Part shown: in pieces, positions 10,453 to 24,280 of the stretch
Position numbering within the stretch: position 1 is the stretch's first letter
Layout of the letters: each line of letters starts with the position of its first letter
From: Dromaius novaehollandiae
Lineage: Eukaryota > Chordata > Aves > Casuariiformes > Dromaiidae
Direction of reading: 5' to 3'
DNA: 64,000 nt
Assembly (NCBI RefSeq): GCF_036370855.1
Contig: NC_088117.1
Span: forward strand, 4,650,001-4,714,000
Position numbers and translations under genes: made by a program
Notes under the pieces: generated by a model
What the model was told of the DNA's origin: nothing
What the model saw: the letters and a program-made list of their open reading frames with translations, nothing else
Databases searched by the model: none

Positions 10453-13126
10453 TCTCCAGAGGTCTGGGTTCAGATATGACCTGTGCTTTGTGTTTGGTGG
10501 CTTGCTCCTGCCTGCAAAGATCTAGATGTAAGGTGGGATTCTCAGTGAAGCTTTTCATAGAAATGTGTCAGGAAGGCATCTTAGATGCAGGACACAAGTT
10601 CCAGGGAAAGCCATAGAAAGAAAGCAGTCACATCAAAATAGCTGAAAGGTTGATGGTAGGATGTGCCCGCAGAGTTCTGGGTGTCCGTGTTCACTGTCAT
10701 GTCCTGAGTTATTTGTAGTTGACGAATTAATTCTGGTTTCTACTTTGCCCATGAGACTTTCAGATACTCTAGACTAGGACTAATTCCCAGCCATGGGGGA
10801 TTGCCGCAGAACCCAAATGAGATTTCTTTAATTGGAAAAATTCTCTTCCATTCCAATGTGACATGAACAGTAATTGCAAACCCTGAATTTTTTAGAAGAG
10901 ATGACTTCTTGCTTTCTGGGTTGCCCAAGTCTAAAGTCACGTTGATGTTTTTGAAAATTTTAGCAGTTAGACACGTCTTCTTTTGATTTTTATCTGTGCA
11001 AGTCAGTTAACTCATGGAACATGATCAAACTGGCTAGGCGCATTGGTTGTACCAGTTCACAGTTCAGTGATACAAGGACATAAGAATGACCAAACAGGAT
11101 CTTACTAACGGCCCATTTAAATCAATATTTTGCCTTCAGCACCGAACAATGAGAGATGCCTTAGGATGACTATCAGAGGAGGAAAAGCAGATAAACTTAC
11201 TTCTTGAGTGAAGCACACTACAAAAGCTTTTATAGATTTCAAAAATTATGTCCTTCAGAGAAAAAGCATCCCTCTATCACCATGGAAACAGGTGCAATCC
11301 ATTTTAATCAAAGAAAAAGGGAAGCATCCTTCTCTCTGTAAAGATGAGACAATAGTGTAACACCCTTGCACAGGGCTTTCTCAGTAAATCTGTCACTCAA
11401 GGTTCGATGATGTGGATTTTCACCCACAGACACCTGCCTGGTGGATGGAAAACTTTCATGCAGCTGCTAGAAGCAGTGACTCTTGCTTGTCCTGGTTTGC
11501 ACTGGAAATTAATCTTGACTTGCAAGGGAAGGACTTACTTACACATGCTTGCCAGTGAAGGCTCATCTGAACCCTTAAGCCAGCCAGTCCCACACAGCAG
11601 CAAACCCATGCTTTGGGAAGCAGACCATGGACCTCCCCTAACACAGTCACTGCTACCCAGCCCTCCCTGACAGTGTGGCAGCTCAGAAAAGCAGGAGAGA
11701 GAATCCAAGCTAAAAAGATCTGGAAGTGACTTGCTAGCATCTCCTGTACTTGAAAAGATGGTTCAGCATCTCTTCCTCATGGTGGATTCCAGGTATATAC
11801 TGCAGCAAGGAAGATGCCTTGCTAAAGAGGAATGGTGGTAGTGTAGTTTCAGGGCTGTTTTCTGGTTGTGAAGCTGGGCTTAATTCCAGCGGTCTGGGAC
11901 AAGCTGTGTGGTGAGTCAGGCTCTATGTCACCTCGTTCTCTGTATCACCAAGAGGGTGCTGTTCTCTGTGGGCTTATGGGCTTCTGCCGTTGCACAGGGA
12001 TTTGCACGGTCAGCTCTCCAAACTCTAAAATGCTTGTGCTGAACATACTTATTAGTAGCCAGCCAGATACTACACTGGTGAAGACTGCAAAAGAAAGAGA
12101 GATTAAGGAAGACCGATGAGGCAAAAAAAGGGACAAATTCAAGCCCTGTGTAAAGAGGCGCAATGCAGATTAAATTTGGCCTGTTACTTTCTAAGCTAAA
12201 TTCAATCAGTCCACTTGTACAGCATGGAAAAAATGCAAAGTTTAGACTGATCACTTCTGTTTCCAGGTGTGGCTCAAAAGCAAAATCTCTCTGACAAGTA
12301 TCGGAGCCCATCGCAGCCCTGAGCCAGCAATGCCGAAATGTTCTAGTAAGATCACGTAATATATTAATGCATGGGAGCACAGAGCATCCAGTCCTGCGAC
12401 GATATTATGCAACAGAGAATTCCAAAATAGCCAAGGTAAGTGCCTAAGGCTGTCCTAAGTAAGAATGGGACTGATGAATGATTGCCCTTTTTTGTTGGAG
12501 GAAATATCTTGAATTGTAGCTAAGGGAAGCATTCTGTTAAGGCATCTAGTAATTTTTAAGAGGTGAACATTACAGGATGAATGAATACTTCTGTAACTTT
12601 CTCTTAGGCAGTAAATAAACCACCTTACATCCTCATTAACTAGGTCAGCTCGGGGTGTTGTAGCCTGTATCCCCTGGCTTGTAGATGGTGAGGCACTTTC
12701 AGAGATAGCTTTAGTGTAATGCTCCATTACCCTTTACGTCCTAATAACTTCACTCTACAAACCCTGTCCCACTCTCCGCCTAATTATGTAGTGTCCAATT
12801 TCCAGTGCACAGCTCACTGCTTCCATGCCTGCGGACCAGTGTTGCATCCATTCTCACAAGCTCTGGTTTGAGAGGCTGAACAGCAGATGTTCACCCTGTA
12901 TTTGCATCGGCTCTTTAACAAGAAGCACTTACTGCAGGCTTGGCAGCAATCATCTTTGCATAAAAGGACAAAGAGGGAGAAAACAAGTGAACCACAAAAC
13001 CAGAAGTTCTAATTATTTCTTGGTAGAGTTTTCAAGTGACTCTGTTTAGCAGAAAAATACAAAATATCCCAGCCCCTTCTTAATATTTGTTTAACTACTT
13101 TTCAGCTGAAAGAAACCAGACTTGCT

Positions 13127-13371
13127 GAGAACTGAAAACCCATCCATGTAGTCAATGGAAATTTGCCCTCGCTTGAAGTCTGTGAGAACTGAAAACCTTC
13201 CTGAAAGACACTAATGGCCAATTCTTCAGAGATACTTGGGAAGCCCAACTGCCACTGAAATCCAGGGGCACTGAGGGCATAGATACCTTTAGTACTCTCT
13301 GTTTCATCCTCCTCTTGAATTGGGTCCATTTCTCATCCAATTCTTCATTTCTCATCAAATTTCTCATCATT
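13127..13371. repeat. Degenerate local repeats
   Basis: GAGAACTGAAAACC occurs at 13127-13140 and again at 13184-13197. TTTCTCATC occurs three times between 13329 and 13369 with related spacers (CAATTCTTCA, AAA). Short degenerate repeats with no recognisable family. Confidence 0.55.
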
Positions 13372-14188
13372 CGTGTTTATAGATGTAGTTTGCTGCCAGA
13401 ATCTGGTCCTTAGCTTGTAAAGATCTAAGCTAGCTCAGAGAAAATGCACCATACTGTATCTTTGATTACCCAAACAGATTCCTATGACAGCAGTGATGAT
13501 AATCAAGTGTCTTGCATAGCAAATATATGCTATTAGGCTCTTGTCTCCACAGAGAGACCCCTACTCTAACCTCTTCCCTTAAAGATAGTGCCATTTCAGC
13601 TGAAGTATTCTTGAGTCCCCCCCCCACACACATATGCACGCACAAACACATGCAAACACATTCAAACACTTGTAAATCACTTTAAATGGAAATGCAAAAT
13701 CCTTAAACTGAGGTTACTGCAAAATGCCATTGGTACTCAAGGTATGAATCACAAGTTCTTTAGTTTTCTGCCATGACTCACTCTCTTGTATTGTGCTTTG
13801 CCATATGTTTGTACACCACATCTCAGCCCAGGCTGAGGGAGATGGGTGCTTGGGCCTAGATCTTGTTGCTGAGCACAAACTACCTCCTCAGTCCTGAAAA
13901 ATGCTGCAATATTTGATCCTACGGGAGTAACACATGAATTCTCACTTGGGAATCAGAAGAGGTTTAGCCCACCTTGCTTTTCAGTTTCTAGCACATGATA
14001 CACTATATTTCCCATCAGAAGAGGAGAGGAGACTGGGTAGTTTCCAGGCTAGAAAGGTTCTGCCATTAATTGGAAGTGTAGAGAACCCCCCACTTCTGCC
14101 AGGGTAAAGCACTACAGGTAAGATTTTCAAAAACATAGTGTAGCCTAATTCCTATTGAAAGTCAGTAATTTAGCTTGGAACAAAGATT

Positions 14189-14209
14189 AAAAAAAAAAAA
14201 AAAAAAAAA
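14189..14209. repeat. A21 homopolymer tract
   Basis: Twenty-one A on the plus strand. No retroposon body or target-site duplication was recognised around it. Confidence 0.9.
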
Positions 14210-17117
14210 GGCAGCTATTAGAATCTGTGCCAGTTGTGCTCCTGATCCAAGCTTGGTCACAGAACAAAGTAAATGACACTCCGGTATCATACTCTTAACA
14301 TTACCGTGTTGATATTTTTGGCCATTGCCGTAAAACAGGCTTTTGAGGTAGGTGCTGCTTATCTGTCATCCAAGCCTTCTGCTTTCATAACAGATTGGAA
14401 GGTTTCCAAGAATAGAAATGTTCTTTTCCCATTTTGTTTCTCAAATAAAATTACTGAATAAAAATAGACATCAGATGGGAATAAAATAAGAGAAAAAAAA
14501 GAAAGGTTAGAGCTACCATTGTGCACTATTATCTCCCTGGGAAGCTACACAGTGTTTATTCTTGCTGTGAAACTGTCTTCTTTGTTCAAAAGAATTATAT
14601 CAGTCAGCCTTGTAGGGCAATAGAAAAGCAGGTATATTAAATTAGCTGAAGATTGGCTCTAGGGGGAAAAACACCCTTTTACACTGTATGTGATATGCAC
14701 CATCCATCTTTCTCGAAGTGCAGGTAGAAACCAGGGGCATTAAGACAGATAATAAAATGCAATAATAAAGCAGTACAAATGGAACAGTTATAAAGTGCAA
14801 TAACTTCCACAGATTTGTCAGTGAGCGCCTTCCCTCAGCGGGAGTTACTGTCTGCCCAGACACTAACGGTTCTCCCCATGTAACCTCCTCTCCGAAGAGG
14901 AGAGATGTCTACTTTGCTGGAAAATCTTTGGTATCCTTCAGCAGCATTTGCTCATAATATTCAATCAAAATGAAAATGCTCTTTTCTGGGTATTAAACGT
15001 TTCTGTATTCTCATTAATGACTCAGGAGGGGGATGAAGAAGATAATGCAGGAATTATCAAGCTGGAAGAAATGTGATGATGAAAATCATCACTTAAATTA
15101 AAAATGCAGAATTATTTAGAATGAGATTTTCAACCGTGTCTGGAAATTTCAGGCACCCAAAGTTCCAGAAAACTGGAAGGATGCTCATTTCTAGTACGGT
15201 GCTCATTTCCAGTATGGTGCTCATCGCTTCTTGAAAATCAGGCCATTTCTGTATGATTCAAGCAGCATGATCAAAAGTTGAGCTACCAAGAGCTACATTC
15301 ATCTCTGTTTGTGACTCACTTTGCAGTTCCTTAAGAGAGAGAAAGAGGACATACACACTAGCTGGTCTGTGTATGGTATGGACACATCTGAAAATCTTGG
15401 CCTCAGAAAATCAGTGAGGCAATTTCAAGACAGCAGTATGAAGTTCTAACCCATGGATTTGGGTGGTAGGAAAAAGTACCCATAAGCACTAAAACACACG
15501 GAAGTGAAGGGAAAGTCCCCATTTGATTATGCTGGACTTTGGATGAGGTCTATAGAGAGCATGGTTTGACCGACCATGTGCGATATGAGGGAAACCAGCA
15601 CTGAACTCAGTGTTGTCTGTATACACCCAGGACTGGCAGATAGGTGCAGCACTGTGACTGAGGGATCACTGACAAGTATCTTGCATTCTTATTTTGGGCC
15701 TAATACCTTGCTTTTTGAGGAAAAGCTGAAAAAAAAAAATGACACACCACGCAAAGAAATGCTCACTCTGGTGGGGTCTGCGCTGTGGTGGGGAATCAGA
15801 CGTGAGTGGCTTTGTGCATTTGCATGCTACCCTCCCACCACCCCCAAGGATGAGTCCTCGGCATGTAGAGACCTTGGGCTGCAGATCAGCAATAGTTTCG
15901 AAAATGCCTCTTAGGTGAAAAAGAGAAGCTCAAGTTTCTCTGGAGGCATGGCTATAGTCCAGGTTGGGAAATGCACTGCTTTGGAAATGTTAGGCTATAA
16001 TAATAGGAATTTCCCTGCATATGAAAGGAATATAAAACTTGTCGTATGGGCCACTGTAGGAAGGAAATGTAATCCTGAACTTCAGACTTGTTGGTCTGAT
16101 TTATGTCAAAACCTGTTATTTGTGTTCCCTGCACAACAAAAGTGTATTAAAAGCTTTTGGTTAAGGAGAGCTGAGTGGTTTGGAGGTCAGATGGAAAATA
16201 ATTAAACCTTCATAGGGACCAAATCATCGCCGGTTAAAATTCACTGGAAGAGTGGAATTACATCAGAGCTGAATTCAGCTGGCAGTGTAATGTATCCAGA
16301 TTAGAAAAAAGACCACACGAAAGGATGGCATTCTACATTTGACTGTTAATAAATCTCCTTGTCTTATAAGAAAGGGAAATACACACAATCTGCTGAGTGT
16401 GGTGTTTGTATATTAAATCCAATTGAGAAATAATATGAGAACCAGAGAAAAGCCGAAGTCACATCTAACTTGAAATGCAGTCTATATATCACAGGAAGAA
16501 AAAGAATATAGAATAAAAATATATTTATAATTCTGGCAAGCTGAAAGGCTTCAGTAGTTTGCTGTCCTCAAAATAATAAAAATCCATTACTCTTCTTCTC
16601 ATGGAAGACACTGTGAAGTTGTTTATTTTTTCCCAACCTTGTAGTCCAAGGAAGAAAAGAATTTGCAAAATTTCCACTGTAGTGTATGTTAGCTGCCTTA
16701 GATACCAGAGCTACAGGTTACCGCAGAGTCTGAGATGGGTTTGTCCTCACATCACTGAAGCATTTAAGGTGGGTCAGCACTGCTGTTTCCCCGTTTCCCT
16801 GTCCAAGACATGAAATGAAGCATACAGAAGCCAAAACTGCCTCCATATGGGCTTGGGAGTTTAATCACTGCTGTGCACTCTAGTCTCTGGACCGTCTTTA
16901 CATGCAGGTGCACACAAAGGCTCTGCTTTGGCCCTTACCAGCTGGAAAGGGGACTTGTTGGGGACATGGCCGGTGCTGGCTCACATTTGTCCCTACACAG
17001 AGTTGCTCTGCATCTGCTGCTCCCCGAAAAGGCCCTCAAGCCTCTACAGAGTGGATGCGAGTTGAATCAGGAGCCTGAGCACGTAGAGAAAAGCTACTGC
17101 CAAGTGCATCTTAGCTG

Positions 17118-17223
17118 TAGCTTAAGTGATCTGGCCAAAGCCACACAAGAAATCATTGTTAAAAGAAGGAATTAGACCCTAACTGCTCAGACAGTGTCCT
17201 AATCGCTAAGCTGTGCTTTGCCT
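17118..17223 (-). repeat. MIR-like CORE-SINE fragment, reverse orientation
   Basis: On the plus strand this reads in the order of the reverse complement of MIR: CTTAAGTGATCTGGCCAAAG, CCACACAAGAAATC, then GGAATTAGACCC, then CTCAGACAGTGTCCTAATCG and CTAAGCTGTGCTTTGCC. These correspond to GTTAAGTGACTTGCCCAAGG, TCACACAGCTAG and the final CTTAACCACTATGCTATACTGCC of the consensus as I remember it. The full tRNA-like end is preserved. Old and diverged. Confidence 0.7.
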
Positions 17224-17545
17224 CAGGATGTGGGACTGGTGGGAATCCTGAGACTGGAGCAAGAAAGATGTTTTGACCAGCCTTGAATCATGAAAGTCAC
17301 CTGGAGCTTTTTATTCATGGTAATTAGCACAGATCAGACCCAAGCCACTGGCAGCTTTCAGTTATGAGCCTGGGCCACCTGCCAGCACTGCCTCCATTCT
17401 AGTCTCTCATAGATACAGCTAAAAGTAAAAAAAATCACCATTAAAAATAGTAGCAAGTCACCTCCTTGGAGCAATACAGTGTTTAGCTGCAATCAACATC
17501 TCTAAATGGAGCTGTTCAGATTCCAGCCCTGTGTAATCTGCAATT

Positions 17546-17560
17546 ATGCAAATTTGCAAT
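17546..17560. promoter_or_regulatory. Palindromic octamer (POU) site
   Basis: ATGCAAATTTGCAAT contains the octamer ATGCAAAT (17546-17553) and a perfect 12-bp palindrome TGCAAATTTGCA (17547-17558). A further CTAATTTGCAG lies a few bases downstream. POU proteins bind octamers and can dimerise on palindromic versions. Whether this site is functional is unknown. Confidence 0.35.
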
Positions 17561-20500
17561 TGTGCTAATTTGCAGCTCCAGACCAGCATTTTTCTGCAGT
17601 GAATTTTCAGGGTTGTTTGGCAGCAGGTAAGTTTGGCTTTCACAAGTTCTGCTTGTTGACAAGGGGTAGGATTTCCAGGAATGCTGTGGGTGCAATGCAT
17701 CTCTGCTCCCTGTGCCAATTCTGAGGGCAGGTGTTGGTTAAGCAGTCCTGTGCTCTCTCCCTAGCTAGTGCAGAGAAATGGGACCTCTGGTAAGTGATTC
17801 ATCCTAGCCTGAAATAGTTATCTTAGTTAGATGGAGTGAATCATTCTGGTAGTGTTTGTGTCCCTAGCCACCACCATGAAGAAGTTATAGAAGTAGCCTA
17901 AGGAAGCAGTTTGGTCTGGATGCCTTTTGGATAGCTAAAGGCAGGGGAAATGATTGAGGTCCTTGTGAATTAGGAGGGTGAGTCCTGTTAGCAATGTTTG
18001 CAAAAAATCATACCCACGATGTGAGAGAGATGTCACCTTTCTGAGTGGGTACCAATCAAGGATAAAGCTGTTGAGAACACTAAGTTTGGGAATTAAATGA
18101 TATCACCCACTATCACCCTGCAGCAGTGACCCAGGGAATGAGTGCCACCTCGGTCAGGTGCATCCAGGGAGGGGGATAGGGAAGCCAAGGCATCAATCAC
18201 TGTGTTACACTACAGCCATGGCTGCCCAGGATTGTCAGGGCATGATTGCTTCTGAAAAACTGGCCATTCATTTACATAAGCAAGAGAAAATTTATGGGAG
18301 AGATTGAAAAAGCAAAAGAAAAATACTCAGCCTTGAGATACAGTTTTTCTTTGTCCCTTCAAAGGGAAATGTCAGGCAAAATACTGCATCTGCTAGTACT
18401 TTCGCAGGAGCAGCTACCCTAGAAATATGCAAAGCTGTATTTTTTATCCATGAGAAGGACGTATCCAACACATACCGCGTTCTGCATGCCCTCTGCAGAA
18501 TTAAGTCTGGTGTTTCTGTCTTTGATTGCAGTCACAGTGCACAAAAGCTCTGTGCATTTTCATTGATATTCACATCATTTCGCCTTCAGCTTCTCTTGAA
18601 TTAATGTAACCCAGGACACTTCACAATGTCAGGCTCAATTTCTGTAGGCTTAGGCTGAAAAATTTAATCTTCGGCATTCTTGAATTTTTTCCCCAAATTC
18701 CTTTTTTCTGATTTCGATGCCTTTATACAAAGGTCTTAGTATTTCCTTCAGCATGCAACACACCACAGGGGCACTTCTGATGGAAAAGCAGGTTTTTCAC
18801 CCTTCCCAGAACAGATGGAGAGCAGCTGAGGGGTCCGAGAGACAATCAAAGGGACCATCACCATGAATTGCTGTACCACGTAACCAGCGTTTTTCTGGCA
18901 GCGGTACTCCTCCTTACTTTTTCTCCACTTTGGAGAAATCCACCATGTGGATATCCAGTTGGTTAGAGAAAAGCAGAAGGAATTCTGCAAGACTCTAGGC
19001 TCATCTGTGCATTCAAAGATGCTGCCCTGAAAACAGCAATGTATCAGTACATGTGTACTCCCACAACAACATGGCAATCACAAGTAGCCAAGAGTCATAG
19101 GGTCCATTGAACAGCAGCCATGGTTCAGTGAGTCAGCAGCAAACAACGCAGAGCAGCTCAAACTGGTGCTAAACTCAATTAGCAAACCTGACCTGCGGTT
19201 TCATGCAAACCCTTTTTCCTTCTCTTAGACTATATGGGTTCATGCCCCCTACATTTCGCTCTCAGTTTCAAGTATGAATGAATTCAAAATCTCTAAGTAA
19301 AATTCAGCCAGAAAAAGCTACCTAGTTTTGACTAGTTTCAGTACAAACCCAAGCAAAACCACAGAATTGCTCATGGTTTCCAGACCAAACCATATATTTC
19401 ACCTAGTTTTTGGGGTTTCATTACGAAAACTTCATGGAGTCTGAAAGAACAAACACAAAGCTTAAGGTCCTTTGAAACAAAGCTTAAGGCATCTTGAATT
19501 GCTATCTATATAAACACTTTTATCGTCTTAGAATAAAATGGTTGAAAAAGTATCTCTTTAGAACAGGCCAACATTGAGCCACCTGGCTGCAAAGAGATGG
19601 TTCTTTGCAACATGTAAACCCTCAGCTCCTTTTAAGTGAGAGTGGTTCGTCTTGGCTCCTGAGCACTGAACTCAATTTTGGCCCTCAGATTTGTCATCTT
19701 AGTGTAGTTTCAGCCTTGAACACATGCCTGGAAGAGAAAAATCAAGAAATCTCTTTGACATCGTGGGAAAACAATAGATGGTGCAGGCATGGCATAGATA
19801 GCATTTATATCCTTTAGGGTAAACAACATCTTGGGGTTTAGAGACTGAGAAAACATTAAGGCTCTAGTGATGTTCTCTCTTACTGATTAACAGCTGCTTC
19901 TTTCTGCAGAAAGTATAATTCAGATCATCTCTAAGTCAGGCCAGGAAACTCCTCAAGCACTTGAAAGCTCAAGCTGGAGGAATAGAAATCTGGCAGTCAT
20001 ACACACGTGTAAGTGTTGTGCTGCAGGAGCAGAACACGCTAAAGATGGCTCCAGCCACAAATTCTCTATAGCCAACCATTAGAAAAACAAAAATTGGAAT
20101 GAGGTGAAGGACGGGCATCGATAGGGTATATTTTATTGTAGAAAATTTGTCCCAAACTGTAACACATTTTTTGTGATGTATAAATAAGCACGTGTGCATT
20201 TTTTGCTGCATACATTTCCAAAGGCTGTGTCTTATGTATTGAGCTAATTCTGTCTTCCAGGATACATCAGTATGAATCCTCCTTCCAGCTTCCCTGGAAA
20301 TCACCTTACTGAGCACAACTGAACCAGTAAACTCAACTAGACTAGAAGATATTTAACAAGACATCTAGCTCTCATTTCAAAGACTTCAAATGATGATGGA
20401 TTTGTCATTTCTTTCAAGGAGCTGTGCCAATGATTAATTAACCTCAGTTTCACAGATTTGTTTCCCTTTCCTACTAGATTGACAGAGAGGCGGACAGACA

Positions 20501-21000
20501 GAAAGAAAGAAAAGATGAAAGTCTTGGTTGTTTTTCCTCTCATCTGTCAATACTTCTTATTTCCACCGACTAGCAGGTCAAATCTTTCCTTTTCCCAACC
20601 TAAATTCACAGAGACCAGGATGAAATTGTCTCTTTATTCCTCAGTTTGATTTAATAGAGCAAATTGCTTGAATTTCTCTTGGTAAAGGCACTTTCTAGAT
20701 CCTGAATCATTTATGCTACTCTAGCTATTTAGCAGGGAAAATATGTCACAGTATTTTTGTCAGAACATGTAGGATAGGAAACTGTAAACTGCAACTTCAA
20801 ACAATGCTTCAAATGAAAAAAAGAGCACACTAAATAATTGAAAGTTTGAAGCACCCACTCAACTGCAAAAATGTCCCATATCTCTGTGGCTATTGTTAAT
20901 ATAATTAGGCAGTTTCAGGATGTGTCTTGACAAGCTGTTTTGTTTTGTTTTGTTTTAGCTATTTTCTAGAAGTGGTAGAACTCAGACTGAAAAGAAATCT

Positions 21001-21105
21001 GGTTTCACATCTGGGTTCTGCCACAGCCTTCCTGTGTGACCAGAGCCATGTCACTCAGACTCGGTGGCCCACTTTCCCCAACTGCACAGTGAGGAAAACA
21101 ACATA
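21001..21105 (+). repeat. MIR-like CORE-SINE fragment
   Basis: The sequence follows the amniote CORE-SINE order: ATCTGGGTTCTGCCACAGCC, TTCCTGTGTGACC, ATGTCACTCAGACTC, CCCACTTTCCCCAACTGCAC, AGTGAGGAAAAC. These correspond to GGTTCTGCCACAGACTTCCTG, TGTGACCTTGGGCAAGTCAC and CAGTTTCCCCATCTGTAAAA. This is the clearest SINE relic in the window. Confidence 0.75.
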
Positions 21106-21463
21106 TTTATTTACTCAGGTAAGAGCTGTGCAAATGTATGGCCTTGCCAACTGGCTGAATCCCTTGAAAGAGGAGGGTGATTTTAGAAGAGATGTTAACG
21201 ACGGCTTTGCCTTAAGTTTCTTAGGACAAAAGCATGAGGGAAGAGGATGGGAAGGTTGTGAATGACCACACCGCAAGGAAAGACAGTGATGTCCACTCCA
21301 ACTTGTCTGTTTATTCTGGAACTCTTTGGGAAGAGAGATATTTGAAAGCAGTATGGAGCACAAAGAGATGCTGATGCCTTTGGGTCTATAGCAATGGATC
21401 TAACTCCAGCCTTTTCCACCCTGGACCTCAAATCCTTTTACAGGAAAGAGCTACTTGATTTCT

Positions 21464-21510
21464 CCTATTTTATAGCCAGGAAAATTGAGGCAGAAGATGG
21501 AGAAATGATT
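21464..21510 (-). repeat. Short MIR-like fragment, reverse orientation
   Basis: ATTTTATAGCCAGGAAAATT then GAGGCAGAAGATGGAGAAAT resembles the reverse-complement MIR core (ATTTTACAGATGAGGAAACTGAGGCACAGAG). Short and diverged, hence tentative. Confidence 0.45.
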
Positions 21511-24280
21511 AATAGCGCAGAGGCACCTTATGTGTTTCTGAAGCCTTTGCCAAAGCCACTGGGCAGGTGACCATGAAGCTACAGTGAGTTTCCCACCCGA
21601 GCTGCCTGCAGAGCCGGTTAGCAGAGACGGCACCACGGGCCAAAGTCGTGACAAAAAGCCACGCAGTCCCTGGGGGCAGGAGGCAGCCCCGACCTTGCCG
21701 GGGTGGGCCCGGGCAGTTGCTTCACATGTAACCAGGCACCCCGAGGAATGAGGGAAGGAGTTTGGTGAAGACAACGAGAAAGAGGAGGTGGTGGTGTAGG
21801 TTGTGAGAGCAGATGAAACAGCTTTGACACAGGCAAAAGAAACTTCATGTTTGGAATTTCAAAAAATCGACTCAACATTTCTGTCACAGCAGATAAACAT
21901 CTATCTGTTTTATTACTGGGAATCATCTTTTTTTCTGATTATAAATAGAAACAACATATTACTTCATGTTATTTCCTCTGGGGTTTTTTGGGGGTAGATA
22001 TGTGTGGGTGGTAAACAGCTTGCGAAGAACTTCTTGTTGTTATTATTATTAGTCAATATGAATAACAGGAGGGGAGCGTCTGGGGTTGTGATATACCAGG
22101 TACTGTGTAGCCACAAACCAAATATAGGTCATTCCCTCAAACGCATCTGCTGTGAAGGAAGGACAGCACGGCTGAACCACTAACCTATAATTGTGATTGT
22201 CGTTGCTTTGTGGTAGTGTCTGTATTGCCATAAGCATTTTTCTTGCATAAAAGACGACTTAGGCAGAGACACAAAGAACTCAAAATCTAGAAGCTAACAA
22301 GATCTCTGACCATTGACAAGTAGCTAGACAGAATTGTCAGTGCACTTATTTCAGAAAGCTGAAAGCGCCTTTGCAAACTCCTACTGTGTCGTGGTAACAG
22401 CTAGCAATGGAAACATGCCGCGTTAGCTGTGGTACGCACATATCACAAGGCACAGTCCCTCGTCAAAGAATTTATAGCCTGAACAGGCGATTAAGATACA
22501 AAGTCTGATAGGAAATACAAGCACTGAGCTCAGGTTTTCTGGCATTTAATGCTCTGTCTTCTCGTCTGAAGGACCTGAGCTGCCCTTGCTTGCCTGGGGC
22601 ATCGCCAGCAGCATGCAGCAAAGCTGATTGGCTCCGGTACCCGAGGCACCATCCTGCAAGGAACTGGCCTGGCTTTGGGGCAGAAGGGGAAGGAAGCACT
22701 GGCTGTAGCAGGGACTCTGGAGCTGGAGCTGCTGAGCACCCACCTGCACTTCTGCACACCTGGGTGGGCTCCAGGTGTGGCTGAGACTGCCAGCAAGGAC
22801 GGGAGTGCCAGTAGGGTCACCAAGCCCAAGGAAGCCAGTGGTCCCGTGGGTGAGTAGGGCAGCTACTAACAGCCGCATCCAGGGGCTTGCTGTAGATACA
22901 TCTGGGCAGTATGGGCTTTGGAGTGACCTACACGGCAAGCCCAATTACCAGCATAGCTGCGGCCTGAGGGAAGTGACCTGATGGCAGTCACGCTGCAGGT
23001 CTGTGTCACCTGCCAGACCAGGACTTTGGCCATCTGAGTCCCAGTCTGGTAGGGAGTGCAACTGGCTAGAAAGTTTGCAATGCAAAAAATATATATACAC
23101 ATATATAGACATGCATATACATTTATTCATCTATTTATTTATTTTCCCACTGGAAAATACTCTTGTGTTAAAAACAAACCCCTTTTTCAGGAAGGTGCCC
23201 ATTCAGACAAAATGTTTCAGAAAATTAAAACAAAAAAAAGAGATATTTTAATAAGCTTGAAAGCTGCCACTTCTTTTTCGGAATAGAATGATTTGATTTT
23301 TCTATGAAAAACAATGTTTTGTTTTGAAATGCTTCACTTCATACTGTTTTATCTACTCAATGTATTTATTCAGTCTGAAATTATGGGACAAATTAAACCC
23401 TTTGAACCCACCTTGCTACCCTTCGGTGGAGAAAGGGATTTTTTCCATTGTGACAGCTTCTAAATCCCCTTTCTTTCTTTCTTTCTTTCTTTTTTTGTTT
23501 TTTGTTTTTTTTTGTTCTTCTTCTCTGAATAAGTTATCGTTAAACTGCAGAATCATAACCTAAATACAAAAGCTAGCTCCTGATGAAGTATTTGAGTGAC
23601 CAGCAGGTCTCCAGTAATAGCAAATGTTATCAGCACTTTTATTTAGTAATTCAGGAAGACTTCCTTTCCTGCCTTACTGAATTTTGTTACACTTTGAATA
23701 TTGAGCAGTGTGCTTTGCTTCCCAAAGAGACAGCTCAGTTTAGTAAGAACTGGATGACAACACACACAGGCAGTGGAAGGAGGTTCAAGGGTTAGCAGAC
23801 AGATAAGGTAAGTGGAATACAAGAGCTGTGAAGAGCTGCAGGAAAACTTAGTAGCTGTAGAAAGAAGTGAGGGACTGGGTGGCTGAAAAATCAAGTCCAT
23901 GGGCCCCCTGGCCCACAGCTCCACCATGATGTGGTCTAGAGCAGGGGGTCCCTGCTTCCTCCACTGCTAAAGTCACTTAGGAACGTTGCCAAATACTCTG
24001 TACCTCACTGGAAAGTAAATGAAGGGCCCCAAAAAAGTTGTGATTATTCAAAGTATGCTCACGTGTCACAGACGAACTGCTATGCTATCAGTGACAATGT
24101 TAAAGTAACATTAACTGCCTTGTTGTCCCTAGCAAGGGACCTGCTTCTGCCTTTCTTGATACAGCAGTACCTGAGAGTGGCAGGGCTGGAGAAGGAGCTG
24201 GGTGATGCTGGGGAGAAGGGATCATTCGGGGGTGTTTGGGATGAGCCTGGGAGTTTGGCAGTAGAAAAGCTCGGGGTGCT

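Larger units (their letters stand above)
10453..17117. other. Intergenic, TNFSF8-TNC interval, part 1
   Basis: No supported gene. Open frames of up to 150 codons (minus, 11928-12380) lack family resemblance or splice context. Contains a degenerate repeat at 13127-13371, a CA-rich tract at 13617-13668 and an A21 tract at 14189-14209. A TNC distal promoter here is not expected because TNC starts to the right of the window. Confidence 0.6.
17224..24280. other. Intergenic, TNFSF8-TNC interval, part 2
   Basis: No supported gene. Holds two MIR-like fragments (listed), a TA/CA tract at about 23086-23135 and a TTTC tract at about 23470-23515. A 109-codon minus-strand frame at 18748-19077 has an acceptor-like TGTTTTCAG inside it but no known domain. 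Confidence 0.55.

Noticed and set aside
18748-19077. 109-codon minus-strand frame with internal acceptor-like site
   Set aside because: Considered as a missing TNF-family exon because of its Cys and Trp content, but it lacks TNF-homology motifs and lies upstream of TNFSF8 exon 1.
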